Notes: a model not told the origin generated them from the sequence alone. 64,000 nucleotides of DNA from JAOUEA01 sp963821935 (GCA_963821935.1 CAWGFM010000005.1:248001-312000), one strand, 5' to 3'; shown: positions 35,262 to 43,843, counted from the first letter of the stretch. Translations and numbers: made by a program.

Positions 35262-37435
35262 ATGGCGAGAACGCAGTCGGTCAGCGTCCAGGGGAACGGA
35301 CGCCCGCGGAGCCGGCCATCCGACCTTCACGATGACCTCTTCGCACCTCCCGTTCCCCGGGCAGATGCCATCCCACGCCCGACCCTCGTCGGGACGCTCA
35401 CCGCCACGTCTTGTCCGCTGGTGGTGGTCTCGGCACCGGCGGGCTATGGCAAGACCACGTTGCTGGCGCAGATGGCGCGAGCTCGACACCCGTCCGATGG
35501 CATGGATGCGATGCACGGACCACGGCAGCGATGCGCGGTCGGTCCTGATTCACGTCCATGACGCACTCGCACGATGCCCCGACTTCGGGCGACAGCAGCC
35601 GGTGTTGCTGATCGTGGACGACGCCCACTTGATCGAGGGGAAACGAACCCTCGATGCCTCCTCGGCGTGCCCGACGATCTACCTCCGGGATCCACGATGA
35701 TGATCGCGACCCGTCACGAGCTCGGGAGGCCCCGCGGCCCGGATGCGTTCCCAGGGCCGCATCCACGAGGTCGGAACCGCCTCGTTGGCGATGGATGTCG
35801 GTGAGACCGCCCGCTTGGTCCGTGCCTTCGGCCTCGATGCATCCGAGGAGGAGGTGGCGGCGCTGACCGATCGGACCGAGGGTTGGCCCGCGGCCTTGTC
35901 GCTCGCGATGGTCTCCGCCGTCGACGACGACCGTACCGCCGGGACTCGAGGCCTTCGGAGGAGCCAGCCGTTTCATGGCCGACTACCTACGCACAGAGTT
36001 CTTCGAGCGCAACGCCGATCAGATCCCGTTCCTCACACGAACCTCGATCGTGCGCACGATGAACGGGCCGCTGTGCGACGCGGTGCTGGGCACCACCGGG
36101 TCGGGGGAGATCCTCGCGGGCCTCGCACGCACCAACGGTCTGGTCCTGCCCACGGCCGATCCTGGATCGTTCCGCTACCACGAGCTGTACCGGGGATTCC
36201 TCCTCGCCGAACTCGACGTGCGCGAACCAGAGCTTGTCGCGCCGTTGCACGCCAAGGCCGCACGGTGGTTCAGGGAGCAGGGCGAGCACGAGGAGGCCGT
36301 GGGGCACGCGTTCGCCGCGCACGAGCCCGACCTGGCTGCCGACAGCATCGGTCGGTGTGGCCTCGCCGTGTTCTGGCGCGGAGGGATGGCGACGGTTCGA
36401 GGGTGGCTCACGCAGCTCGATGAGGACACGTTGCTGCGCTGGCCCTCCTTGGCGATCGAGGGAGCATTGGTCCACTCGCTGATGGGCTTGCCGGCCGAAG
36501 CGGACCGCTGGTTCGACCTGGCGGAACGAGGGATCCCCAACGATCCTCCCCCGGATGGGAGCGCATCGGTCGAGGCATCTCTGGCCCGCCTTCGATCCAT
36601 GACGTGCCGAGACGGAATCGAGCAGATGCAGCGAGACGCCTCGATCGCGTGCGAAGCCGAAGCCGACTGGAGCGTCTGGAGAGCCTCCTCACTGCTCGGC
36701 GTGGGGGTCGCACACGCACTGAGCGGCGATCTCATCGCCGCCGAACGCGTGTGGCACGAAGCCGTCGATATCGGTCGTGAGGTAGGCGCGATCCCAGGGC
36801 TGACGCTCACGCTCTCCGAGCTGGCCCGTGCGGCCGTGAGCAGAGGCGCCTGGGCGACAGCGGCCGAGCTCTCCGATTCGGCGGCGTCGTTGATCCTCGG
36901 TTCCGGCTTGTCCGACTACGCCACGAGCGCCTTGACCTACGCGATGCAAGCGCGCGTCGCGCTGCATCAGGGACTGCCCCAGCAGGCGACCGAGCACCTG
37001 GAACGCACGGTCGGACTCCTGCCGTTGCTCACGTACGCGCTGCCCTGGTACGCCGTGCAGGTTCGGCTCGAGCTCGGCTGGGCGTTGTTGGGGCTGGCAC
37101 GCCCGGAGGAAGCCGAGTCACGGCTCGCCGAGATCGACGGCGTCGTGTGGAAACGGCCCGGACTGGGCTCGCTGCTCCCCGAGATCGACCACCTCCGTCA
37201 GGCGATCGTCGCCGGGGCCGCCGACGCGGTGGCGGCATCCGGTTTGACACCCGCGGAGCTTCGCCTCATGCCCCTGCTCCCAACGCATCTTTCGTTCGAA
37301 GAGATCGGCTCGCACCTGTTCGTTTCCAGGAGCACGGTGAAGACTCAGGCGATCTCGATCTACCGAAAGCTCGGAGTCTCCTCGCGCGGTGAGGCGGTGG
37401 AGCAGGCACGCTCCATGCACCTGCTCGACCCATGA
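35262..37435 (+). pseudogene. MalT-like LuxR-family STAND transcriptional regulator, several frameshifts
   Basis: About 720 codons of an ATP-dependent LuxR/MalT-type activator. In order: the P-loop VVSAPAGYGKTTLLAQMA (about 35420-35475), Walker B-like PVLLIVDDAHLI (about 35600-35635), MIATRHELG, LTDRTEGWPAALSLAM (about 35865), MADYLRTEFFERN, a long TPR-like helical region, and a C-terminal LuxR HTH with GLTPAELRLMPLLPTHLSFE and SRSTVKTQAISIYRKLGV. The frame changes near 35475, 35660, 35730 and 35945; three need one base removed and one needs a base added. From 35975 the frame is intact. Such regulators bind an inducer and ATP, then MalT-box-like DNA. The head is broken while the HTH is whole. 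Confidence 0.85.
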
Positions 37436-37455
37436 CCCTCCCAGATTTTGGCCTT

Positions 37456-37475
37456 TCATCCCCCGGGGATGATGC
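37456..37475. promoter_or_regulatory. Palindromic regulatory site, copy 6 (AhpD-like gene)
   Basis: TCATCCC-CCG-GGGATGATGC, a perfect 7-bp inverted repeat, 73 bp upstream of the ATG at 37549 and 20 bp after the regulator stop. It could also form a short terminator hairpin, but the match to the other five sites extends beyond the stem (ATGC). Confidence 0.6.
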
Positions 37476-37548
37476 CTCTCTCACACGGACGCGCTCTGAT
37501 GGAGCGAGTCGATAGGCCGAGCGATCACAGGGCAGATGGGCGGGCACG

Positions 37549-37932
37549 ATGGCTGGGCACGAAGACGCTCTCCGGAAGCTGACGGTCAACGACGAATCCG
37601 CGATGGAGAACGAGCTCGGCCTGCGGATGGCTCTATCCCCAGAGCATCCGCTGGATCTCAAGACCGGTGCGCTCGTTCGGTTGAGTGCCCTGGTGGCGAT
37701 CGGAGCGGCGCCTCCCTCGTTCCAATGGGCTGGGGCGGCCGCGGTGAGGTCTGGTGCCACGCCTGACGAAGTGGTTTCAATGCTCTGCGCGATCGCGCCG
37801 ATCGTCGGGCTGGCGCGAGTCGTCGCTGCGGCTCCCGAGATCGCGCTGGCCATCGGCTACGACACGGACGTCGCGCTCGAAACCCTCGTGGGCGATGCTC
37901 AGCCCCCCGGATCCTGGGCGCCCGTTCGATAG
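37549..37932 (+). CDS. Carboxymuconolactone decarboxylase/AhpD-like protein lacking CxxC
   Basis: A 127-residue all-helical protein of the carboxymuconolactone decarboxylase fold (LDLKTGALVRLSALVAIGAA, then PPSFQW, SGATPDEVVSMLCAIAPIVG and LARVVAAAPEIALAIGYD). True AhpD enzymes need a CxxC pair; this protein has a single Cys in the MLCAIAP segment, so thiol peroxidase activity is unlikely. Proteins of this subtype recur next to MalT-like LuxR regulators in actinobacteria. The start ATG at 37549 lies downstream of a palindromic site. A ligand-binding or accessory role beside the regulator is inferred. Confidence 0.8.
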   Translation: MAGHEDALRKLTVNDESAMENELGLRMALSPEHPLDLKTGALVRLSALVAIGAAPPSFQWAGAAAVRSGATPDEVVSMLCAIAPIVGLARVVAAAPEIALAIGYDTDVALETLVGDAQPPGSWAPVR

Positions 37933-38015
37933 GCCGCGACGACGTCTCCGGTTCAGTCGGCACGACGCGATCGTCCCCGGCCACCCGCAAGGCACCATCC
38001 CGGTGGGGGGAACCC

Positions 38016-38642
38016 TCAGTGCTCCTTCGTGACCCTTCCAGCGTCGTCGATACGAAGGTCCGTCATGCCCGAATGCTGCCGATCTCCGGTGACGAGCACC
38101 GTGGGATCGTCGATGCGCCCTAGCTCCTTCAGACGACCGAGCACGAACGCCAACGACTCTTCCGGCGACTGCGTCTCCGTGTCGACCCTGATCTCCGGAT
38201 CCTCAGGTACCTCGTACGGGTCGTCGACACCCGTGAACCCGGTGATCTCGCCGGCCAGGGCCTTCTTGTAGAGGCCCTTCGGGTCGCGGTTCGCAGCGAT
38301 CTCGTCCACGGTGGCGTGCACGTAGACCTCGACGAACTCGCCGATCTGGGCGCGTACGGCGTCGCGGGTTTCCTTGTAGGGACTGATCGGGCAGCAGATC
38401 GTGGCGACGCCGTTCCGAGTCAACAGGTTCGCAACGAATCCGATCCGCAGGATGTTGGTGTCGCGATCCTCTTTGGAGAACCCGAGACCCTTGGATAGGT
38501 TCTTGCGGACCTCGTCTCCGTCCAGGATCTCCGTCTTCATGTCTCGCGCCTTGAACTCATGGAAGAGCATCTCGGCGATCGTGGACTTGCCCGATCCCGA
38601 GAGCCCGGTGAACCACACGGTGAAGCCTGTTTCGGTGCTCAT
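38016..38642 (-). CDS. cysC: Adenylyl-sulfate (APS) kinase
   Basis: Phosphorylates APS to PAPS using ATP. The 208-residue protein has the P-loop FTGLSGSGKSTIAEML near residue 11, LDGDEVRKNLSKGLGFSKED (APS-binding) near 40, and ISPYKETRDAVR and GLYKKALAGEITGFTGVDDP near 120. A C-terminal stretch of about 30 residues (LVTGDRQHSGMTDLRIDDAG) exceeds the usual size. No ATP sulfurylase is nearby. The start directly follows the stop of a phosphodiesterase-like gene with no gap, so the pair is one operon, suggesting sulfated-metabolite or nucleotide turnover rather than assimilation. Confidence 0.93.
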   Translation of the reverse strand: MSTETGFTVWFTGLSGSGKSTIAEMLFHEFKARDMKTEILDGDEVRKNLSKGLGFSKEDRDTNILRIGFVANLLTRNGVATICCPISPYKETRDAVRAQIGEFVEVYVHATVDEIAANRDPKGLYKKALAGEITGFTGVDDPYEVPEDPEIRVDTETQSPEESLAFVLGRLKELGRIDDPTVLVTGDRQHSGMTDLRIDDAGRVTKEH

Positions 38643-40040
38643 CTAGAGGAAACTCCTTCCGACGGCGCCTTCCAGCCCGTCGATGCCGTAGAGGGACACG
38701 ATCGTGGGACCGACGTCCACCAGATTCCAGCCCTGCACCTCGCCGGCCGGCTGGCCGGGCGCGCCCTTGACGATGAAGATGCCATCGCGGTCGTGGTTGG
38801 CTCCGTCGGGGCCGGTATCGTTCTCGTAGGTGTAGATGCTGGGGTTGCCCACCGCACCCACCGAGCGCCATTCCAGGTCGCCGAAGTAGACGATGAGGTC
38901 GGGTGCGACCCCCCGGACCTCGGGGTAGACGTCCTGTGGCTTCAGCACCGTGGTGCCCAGCGGCGTGCCGTCGGGACCGGGCGCGGCTTCGAGCCTGGCG
39001 ACCAGCTCGTCGCGTGTGGTTTCGTAGTCCGCGGGCTCCACGATGCCTCGCGGCTCTCGGCCCTTCACGTTGAGGAACAGGCGCCCGTAGTAGCCGCCGT
39101 CGCCCCACGCCACCGTGCGGCTCCAGTCGATCGATGCGTCCTTGATCGGCGTCGGCTTGGTGACGGGCGCGTCCAGCTTCAGGTAGCCCTCCTGCATCAG
39201 CCAGTCGTTGAAGCACAGTCCACCCATCATGGGACGGGCGCCGTGATCGCTCATGACCATGGTGATGGCATCGTCGGGCACCAACTCGAGCAGCGAGCCG
39301 ACCTGTCCGTCCAAGAACCGGTAGTAGTCCTGGAACGTGGTCTCGTACTCGTTGCCGGGCCGGTACTGGGGGTGCCGCGGATCGAAGTACTGCCAGAACA
39401 CGTGGTGTAGCCGGTCCAGCGCGATGTCGCACAGCATGAAGAAGTCCCACGGCTTGTTCTGGATGAGCCGCCGCCCAACCTGGAACCGTCGCTCGGTCAT
39501 CTTGAAGACCTGATCGAGCGTGACCCCCATGCCGGCCTGCCGGAAGTTGGGGATGTCGAAGATGTAGTTGCCCTTGCCCTCGAGCTCCTCTTCGATCTCG
39601 ACCTCGAGCGACTGCGGATAGGCGTATCGCTCGGCCGAGGGCGGCGTCAGGAAACAGCCCACGCGCCAGCCGGGGAACTCCTTGGGCGGGGGGAACGAGG
39701 GCGGCACGCCGATCAGCACCGAGCGCTTGCCGTGCGCGCCCAACGCGTCCCACACGGCCGGCTCCTTCACCGAGCCAGAATGGGCGATCGACAATCCGTC
39801 GTAGGTCGTGTCCTTGCGGTTTCGGAACCCGTAGATCCCCAGCTGACCGGGCACCTTCCCCGTCAGGGCGCAGGCCCAGGCAGGGACCGTGATCGGCGGT
39901 GTGATCGAGGCGAGGTTGCCGTAGGCGCCTTCACCCATCAGCTTGGCGATGTTGGGCACTTCGCTGTGCAGGTCGCGGAACAGCAGCTGCGGCGTGGCGC
40001 AGTCGAGCCCGATCACGGCGACCCTGGGTCCTTGTTGCAT
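38643..40040 (-). CDS. Alkaline phosphatase superfamily phosphodiesterase/nucleotide pyrophosphatase
   Basis: A 465-residue cytoplasmic member of the type I phosphodiesterase/nucleotide pyrophosphatase group. Visible metal and nucleophile motifs: VAVIGLDCATPQL near residue 8 (Asp), ITPPITVPAWACALTG near 47 (Thr nucleophile region), CDIALDRLHHVFW near 205 (Asp, His) and ITMVMSDHGARPM near 260 (Asp-His). A late NHDRDGIFIVKG supplies the last His. No signal peptide, unlike secreted phosphatases. It is directly upstream of cysC, with stop and start adjacent. Hydrolysis of a phosphodiester such as PAPS-derived or nucleotide-sugar compounds is possible but not shown. Confidence 0.85.
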   Translation of the reverse strand: MQQGPRVAVIGLDCATPQLLFRDLHSEVPNIAKLMGEGAYGNLASITPPITVPAWACALTGKVPGQLGIYGFRNRKDTTYDGLSIAHSGSVKEPAVWDALGAHGKRSVLIGVPPSFPPPKEFPGWRVGCFLTPPSAERYAYPQSLEVEIEEELEGKGNYIFDIPNFRQAGMGVTLDQVFKMTERRFQVGRRLIQNKPWDFFMLCDIALDRLHHVFWQYFDPRHPQYRPGNEYETTFQDYYRFLDGQVGSLLELVPDDAITMVMSDHGARPMMGGLCFNDWLMQEGYLKLDAPVTKPTPIKDASIDWSRTVAWGDGGYYGRLFLNVKGREPRGIVEPADYETTRDELVARLEAAPGPDGTPLGTTVLKPQDVYPEVRGVAPDLIVYFGDLEWRSVGAVGNPSIYTYENDTGPDGANHDRDGIFIVKGAPGQPAGEVQGWNLVDVGPTIVSLYGIDGLEGAVGRSFL

Positions 40041-40189
40041 GCTGCAAGATCCTTCCGGAAGCTGGAATCACACGGGGCGGGATCGGGCGTGCGCACGCAC
40101 GAACCGGACTCCCACGGTCGGCGTATCCTACCAATGCCCTCACGCGGCGCCCAACCTCGCCGCGTTCCAACCTGGGAAGATGAGCGGCC

Positions 40190-40588
40190 GTGACGCTCCT
40201 GCGACGCCTGCTGAAGATCGACGCCGCGCTGTGGACGGTGTCCAGCATGGCGGTCCTCGTCGCTCCGAGCTGGGTGGTGGACGATCTCCTGAACCAGCCC
40301 CCCTCCCCGGGGTATGGCTGGCTTCGAGCATCAGCGGTGATGGGGCTGGTGCTCGCCATGCTCATGGTCTTGGTGTCGCAGAAGCTCGACGAGCTGTGGT
40401 GGTGGGCATGGGCGTTCGCGATCCTGGAGGTCGGCACAGCCACCGTCTTCGCGCTGACGGCGCTCCTCGGACTTCCCGATGGAGCGGCGGCCTGGCCCTG
40501 GTGGGTGCTTGCCGGGGTGAACGGCGCGCTCGGTGCAGGCTTCCTGGCGGGCTTGGGCATCGCCGGCCAGGAGAAGCCGTTCGTGTGA
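40190..40588 (+). CDS. Four-helix integral membrane protein of unknown function
   Basis: A 132-residue protein starting with GTG at 40190. It has four hydrophobic segments near residues 10-28, 45-62, 68-88 and 100-122 and short loops, with Trp-rich WWWAWAF at the third. No charged catalytic motif is seen. It is divergent from the phosphodiesterase-cysC operon and converges on the leucine dehydrogenase gene with a 2-bp gap. I do not recognise the family. Confidence 0.65.
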   Translation: MTLLRRLLKIDAALWTVSSMAVLVAPSWVVDDLLNQPPSPGYGWLRASAVMGLVLAMLMVLVSQKLDELWWWAWAFAILEVGTATVFALTALLGLPDGAAAWPWWVLAGVNGALGAGFLAGLGIAGQEKPFV

Positions 40589-40590
40589 GC

Positions 40591-41652
40591 TCAGCCTGCG
40601 TCGCCGGGACCTCGGGCCAGGCGATCCAGGGCCAGGCGCTCGGCGGCGGCTGCCGTGGTGAGCCCGTCGCGCTCGGCGTCCCCATAGATCCGTTCGAGGG
40701 TGCCCCCGATGGCGGAGAGCCGCGCACTGACCTGCGCCTCGTCCCAACCGAAACGCTCGTAGCCCGCCAGATGGATCACCCCGCCGGCGTTGATCACGAA
40801 GTCGGGCGCGTACAGGATGTCGGCATCGCGCAGCCTGGCCGCGTCCGCCACGGTGTCGAGCTGATTGTTGGCGGCGCCGGCCACGACGGCGCACCGCAAG
40901 AGCGGGATCGTGTGCTCGGACAGGATGCCCCCACCCGCACACGGAGCGAACACATCGCACGGTGTGCCCCAGACCTCGTCGGGGTCGATCACCTCGCTCG
41001 CGCTCGCGGCGGCCTGCGCCCTCGCGCGATCCACATCGGACACGACGACCGTGGCACCTGCCTCACGGAGCAGGCCGATCAACCGGCCACCCACCGCGCC
41101 GACCCCTTGGACGAGGACCCTGCACGCCGACAGGTCCGTCGAACCGAATGCACGTCGCACGGTGGCCACGATGCCGTGGAACACCCCCAGCGCCGTGCCG
41201 GGCGCGGGATCGCCGGACCCCCCGTGCTCGCGCGACCGGCCGAACACATAGCCCGTGCCCTGGCCCACCACATCCATGTCCGCCTGGCCGGTGTTCATGT
41301 CGGCGGCGGTGACGTAGGTGCCGCCCAACGAGTCGACCAGGTTCGCGTACCGTCGCAGGATCGTCCGCCGCTCATCCGAACCCGGGGGCGGCACCTGTAC
41401 CACGGCCAGCACCGCCTTCCCGCCTCCGAAGGGCAGGTCGGCGGCGGCCTGCTTCAGTGTCATGGCGCCGGACAATCGCAGCACATCGAGCAACGCGTCG
41501 TCGGCCGAGTCGTAGGCCCGCATCCGGGTTCCGCCCATCGCAGGGCCTAACACCGTGGAGTGCACGCCGACGAAGAACCACGCGCCCGTGGGCTCGTCGA
41601 ACCGGACGACGACCTCCTCGCCGTCCCACCTTCGAAGCAGCTCTTCGAACAT
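40591..41652 (-). CDS. Leucine/branched-chain amino acid dehydrogenase (Glu/Leu/Phe/Val family)
   Basis: NAD-dependent oxidative deaminase of branched-chain amino acids. The 353-residue protein has LGPAMGGTRM, the dimerisation and substrate domain with AMTLKQAAADLPFGGGKAVL (catalytic Lys79, Lys80 in Bacillus LeuDH), TAADMNTGQADMDVV, and the NAD-binding VLVQGVGAVGGRLIGLL followed by VVVSDVD. Phenylalanine or valine dehydrogenase cannot be excluded by eye. It lies just downstream of the groEL terminator on the same strand and ends 2 bp from a convergent gene. Confidence 0.88.
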   Translation of the reverse strand: MFEELLRRWDGEEVVVRFDEPTGAWFFVGVHSTVLGPAMGGTRMRAYDSADDALLDVLRLSGAMTLKQAAADLPFGGGKAVLAVVQVPPPGSDERRTILRRYANLVDSLGGTYVTAADMNTGQADMDVVGQGTGYVFGRSREHGGSGDPAPGTALGVFHGIVATVRRAFGSTDLSACRVLVQGVGAVGGRLIGLLREAGATVVVSDVDRARAQAAASASEVIDPDEVWGTPCDVFAPCAGGGILSEHTIPLLRCAVVAGAANNQLDTVADAARLRDADILYAPDFVINAGGVIHLAGYERFGWDEAQVSARLSAIGGTLERIYGDAERDGLTTAAAAERLALDRLARGPGDAG

Positions 41653-41687
41653 CCGCGCCGCAGTCTATTGCCCTGCGGAACGCGCGT

Positions 41688-41712
41688 GGGGGCGGGCACG
41701 AGGCCCGCCCCC
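41688..41712 (-). terminator. Terminator hairpin downstream of groEL
   Basis: GGGGGCGGGC-loop of 5-GCCCGCCCCC: a perfect 10-bp GC stem 36 bp after the groEL stop, lacking a clear T-run as is common in GC-rich actinobacteria. Confidence 0.7.
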
Positions 41713-41747
41713 ATCACGAGGTGCGTGTCGTAGGAGTCTGGAACCGG

Positions 41748-43364
41748 CTAGTGCATGTGGCCGTGGCCACCTTCGCCGGCCGGCTCTTCTTCCTCGGGCT
41801 TCTCGACCACGGCGCTTTCGGCCGTCAGCACGATGGCCGCGATCGATGCCGCGTTCTGCAACGCCGAACGCGTGACCTTGGCGGGGTCGATGATGCCGGC
41901 CTTGACCAGGTCGACCCATTCGCCCGTGGCGGCATTGAAGCCGTTGCCGTCGGTCTCGCTCCGGAGCTGCTGCACGACGACCGAGCCCTCGTAGCCCGCG
42001 TTCTGAGCGATCCTTCGGGCCGGCTCGCTCAAGGCGTTGCGCACGATGCGCGCGCCCGTGGCCTCGTCGCCATCGAGATCGAGCTTGTCGAGCCCATCTT
42101 CGGCGCGGATCAAGGTGACTCCGCCACCGGGCACGATGCCCTCCTCGACGGCCGCACGGGTCGCCGACACGGCGTCCTCGATGCGGTGCTTCTTCTCCTT
42201 GAGCTCGACCTCCGTGGCCGCGCCCACCTGGATGACCGCCACGCCGCCCGACAGCTTCGCGAGCCGCTCCTGGAGCTTCTCGCGATCCCAGTCGGAGTCG
42301 GTGTTCTCGACCTCGGCCTTGATCTGGTTGATGCGGCCGCTCACAGCGTCCGCGTCACCCTGGCCCTCGACGATCGTGGTGGTGTCCTTGGTGATGATCA
42401 CCTTGCGGGCCTTGCCCAGCAGGTTGACGTCGGCGTTCTCGAGCTTGAGGCCGACCTCTTCGGAGATGACCTCCGCGCCGGTGAGGATCGCGATGTCCTG
42501 CAGCATGGCCTTGCGGCGGTCGCCGAACCCGGGAGCCTTCACCGCCGCGGCGTTGAACGTGCCACGGATCTTGTTGACCACCAGGGTGGCCAGGGCCTCA
42601 CCGTCGATGTCCTCGGCGATGATCACCAGCGGCTTGCCGCCCTGCATCACCTTCTCGAGGACCGGGAGGAGCTCCTGGACGCTCGAGACCTTCTTGTTGA
42701 CGATGAGCAGGTAGGGCTCGTCGAGGACGGCTTCCTGACTCTCCGCATCGGTGATGAAGTACGGCGAGATGTAGCCCTTGTCGAACTGCATGCCCTCGGT
42801 GAACTCGAGCTCGATGCCGAAGGTGTTCGACTCCTCGACCGTGATGACACCGTCCTTGCCCACCTTGTCCAGAGCCTCAGCGATGGTCTCGCCGATCGCG
42901 GGATCGCCGGCAGAGATGGACGCCACCTGGGCGATCTCGTCCTTGGACTCCACGTCCTTGGCCTGGCTCTTGATGGACTCGACGGCCCGCTCCACGGCCT
43001 TCTCGATGCCGCGCTTGAGCGCCATGGGGTTCGCGCCTGCCGCGACGTTCTTCATGCCGCCCTTCACCATGGCGCGAGCCAGGACCGTGGCGGTGGTAGT
43101 GCCGTCACCGGCGACGTCGTTGGTCTTGGTGGCGACTTCCTTGGTGAGCTGAGCGCCCATGTTCTCCCACGGGTCGTCCAGCTCGATCTCCTTCGCGATC
43201 GTCACACCGTCGTTCGTGATCGTGGGGGCTCCCCACTTCTTGTCGAGTACGACGTTCTGGCCCTTGGGGCCGAGCGTGATGGCGACCGCATCGGCCAGCT
43301 TGTCGACCCCGGCCTCCAGGCCGCGGCGCGCATCCTCGCCGAACTTCAGCAGCTTCGAGGCCAC
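41748..43364 (-). CDS. groEL: Chaperonin GroEL with His-rich C-terminus
   Basis: 60-kDa chaperonin that folds proteins in a double ring with GroES. The 538-residue protein has GPKGQNVVLDKKWGAPTITN near residue 32, the ATP-binding VAGDGTTTATVLA near 86, and EEGIVPGGGVTLI near 400. The end is GEGGHGHMH, a His-rich tail typical of the actinobacterial GroEL1 type encoded with groES, instead of the GGM tail of GroEL2. The start MASKLLKFGEDARRG follows groES by 55 bp. Regulation comes from CIRCE upstream of groES. Confidence 0.98.
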   Translation of the reverse strand: MASKLLKFGEDARRGLEAGVDKLADAVAITLGPKGQNVVLDKKWGAPTITNDGVTIAKEIELDDPWENMGAQLTKEVATKTNDVAGDGTTTATVLARAMVKGGMKNVAAGANPMALKRGIEKAVERAVESIKSQAKDVESKDEIAQVASISAGDPAIGETIAEALDKVGKDGVITVEESNTFGIELEFTEGMQFDKGYISPYFITDAESQEAVLDEPYLLIVNKKVSSVQELLPVLEKVMQGGKPLVIIAEDIDGEALATLVVNKIRGTFNAAAVKAPGFGDRRKAMLQDIAILTGAEVISEEVGLKLENADVNLLGKARKVIITKDTTTIVEGQGDADAVSGRINQIKAEVENTDSDWDREKLQERLAKLSGGVAVIQVGAATEVELKEKKHRIEDAVSATRAAVEEGIVPGGGVTLIRAEDGLDKLDLDGDEATGARIVRNALSEPARRIAQNAGYEGSVVVQQLRSETDGNGFNAATGEWVDLVKAGIIDPAKVTRSALQNAASIAAIVLTAESAVVEKPEEEEPAGEGGHGHMH

Positions 43365-43419
43365 TGTGTACCTCCTTCAGGATCGTGCTTCAGGGGTGGT
43401 TGGACGGGGTGCCGGGCCG

Positions 43420-43722
43420 CTACTTGGCGACGACCGCGAGCACGTCGCGCGCGGACAGGATCAGGTAGTCCTCGCCCTTGACCTTGACCTCGGTACCGCC
43501 GTACTTGGAGTAGATGACCGTGTCGCCCTTCTTGACGTCGACCGGGATCCGCTTGGTGCCGTCCTCATCCCAACGGCCTTCCCCGACCGCCACGACGGTG
43601 CCCTCCTGGGGCTTCTCCTTCGCGGTGTCGGGGATCACCAGGCCCGATGCGGTCGTCTGGTCGCCCTCGTTGGCCTGCACGACGATCCGGTCTTCCAGTG
43701 GCTTCAGGTTGAAGTCCGCCAT
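43420..43722 (-). CDS. groES: Co-chaperonin GroES
   Basis: A 100-residue lid of the GroEL chamber. It has NLKPLEDRIVVQ at the start, the mobile loop DQTTASGLVIPDTAKEKPQE near residues 20-40, and VIYSKYGGTEVKVKGEDYLI near the end. It is the first gene of the groES-groEL operon. The promoter with TTGACC and TATCCT and the CIRCE operator lie within the 120 bp upstream, so HrcA-type heat-shock control is expected. Confidence 0.97.
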   Translation of the reverse strand: MADFNLKPLEDRIVVQANEGDQTTASGLVIPDTAKEKPQEGTVVAVGEGRWDEDGTKRIPVDVKKGDTVIYSKYGGTEVKVKGEDYLILSARDVLAVVAK

Positions 43723-43785
43723 GTCTGCTGTCCCTCCTCGCTCGATGATGTCGTCGCCGCGTGGTCCGCCGCGCGCGCCATCCGG

Positions 43786-43812
43786 TTAGCACTCACTGTG
43801 TCCGAGTGCTAA
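43786..43812. promoter_or_regulatory. CIRCE operator (HrcA binding site)
   Basis: TTAGCACTC-N9-GAGTGCTAA, a perfect match to the CIRCE consensus, one base downstream of the -10 box of groES. HrcA bound here would block the promoter. Confidence 0.95.
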
Positions 43813-43813
43813 C

Positions 43814-43843
43814 AGGATAGCCAGCAGAGTGCCGAAGGGTCAA
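43814..43843 (-). promoter_or_regulatory. groESL promoter
   Basis: On the minus strand TTGACC, 18 bp, TATCCT: a close match to a sigma-70/SigA promoter, with CIRCE directly after the -10. Confidence 0.8.

Noticed and set aside
37990..38012. CATCCC-GGT-GGGGGGA between the AhpD-like gene and cysC
   Set aside because: It lies between two convergent gene ends and lacks the TGATGC part; at most a weak hairpin.
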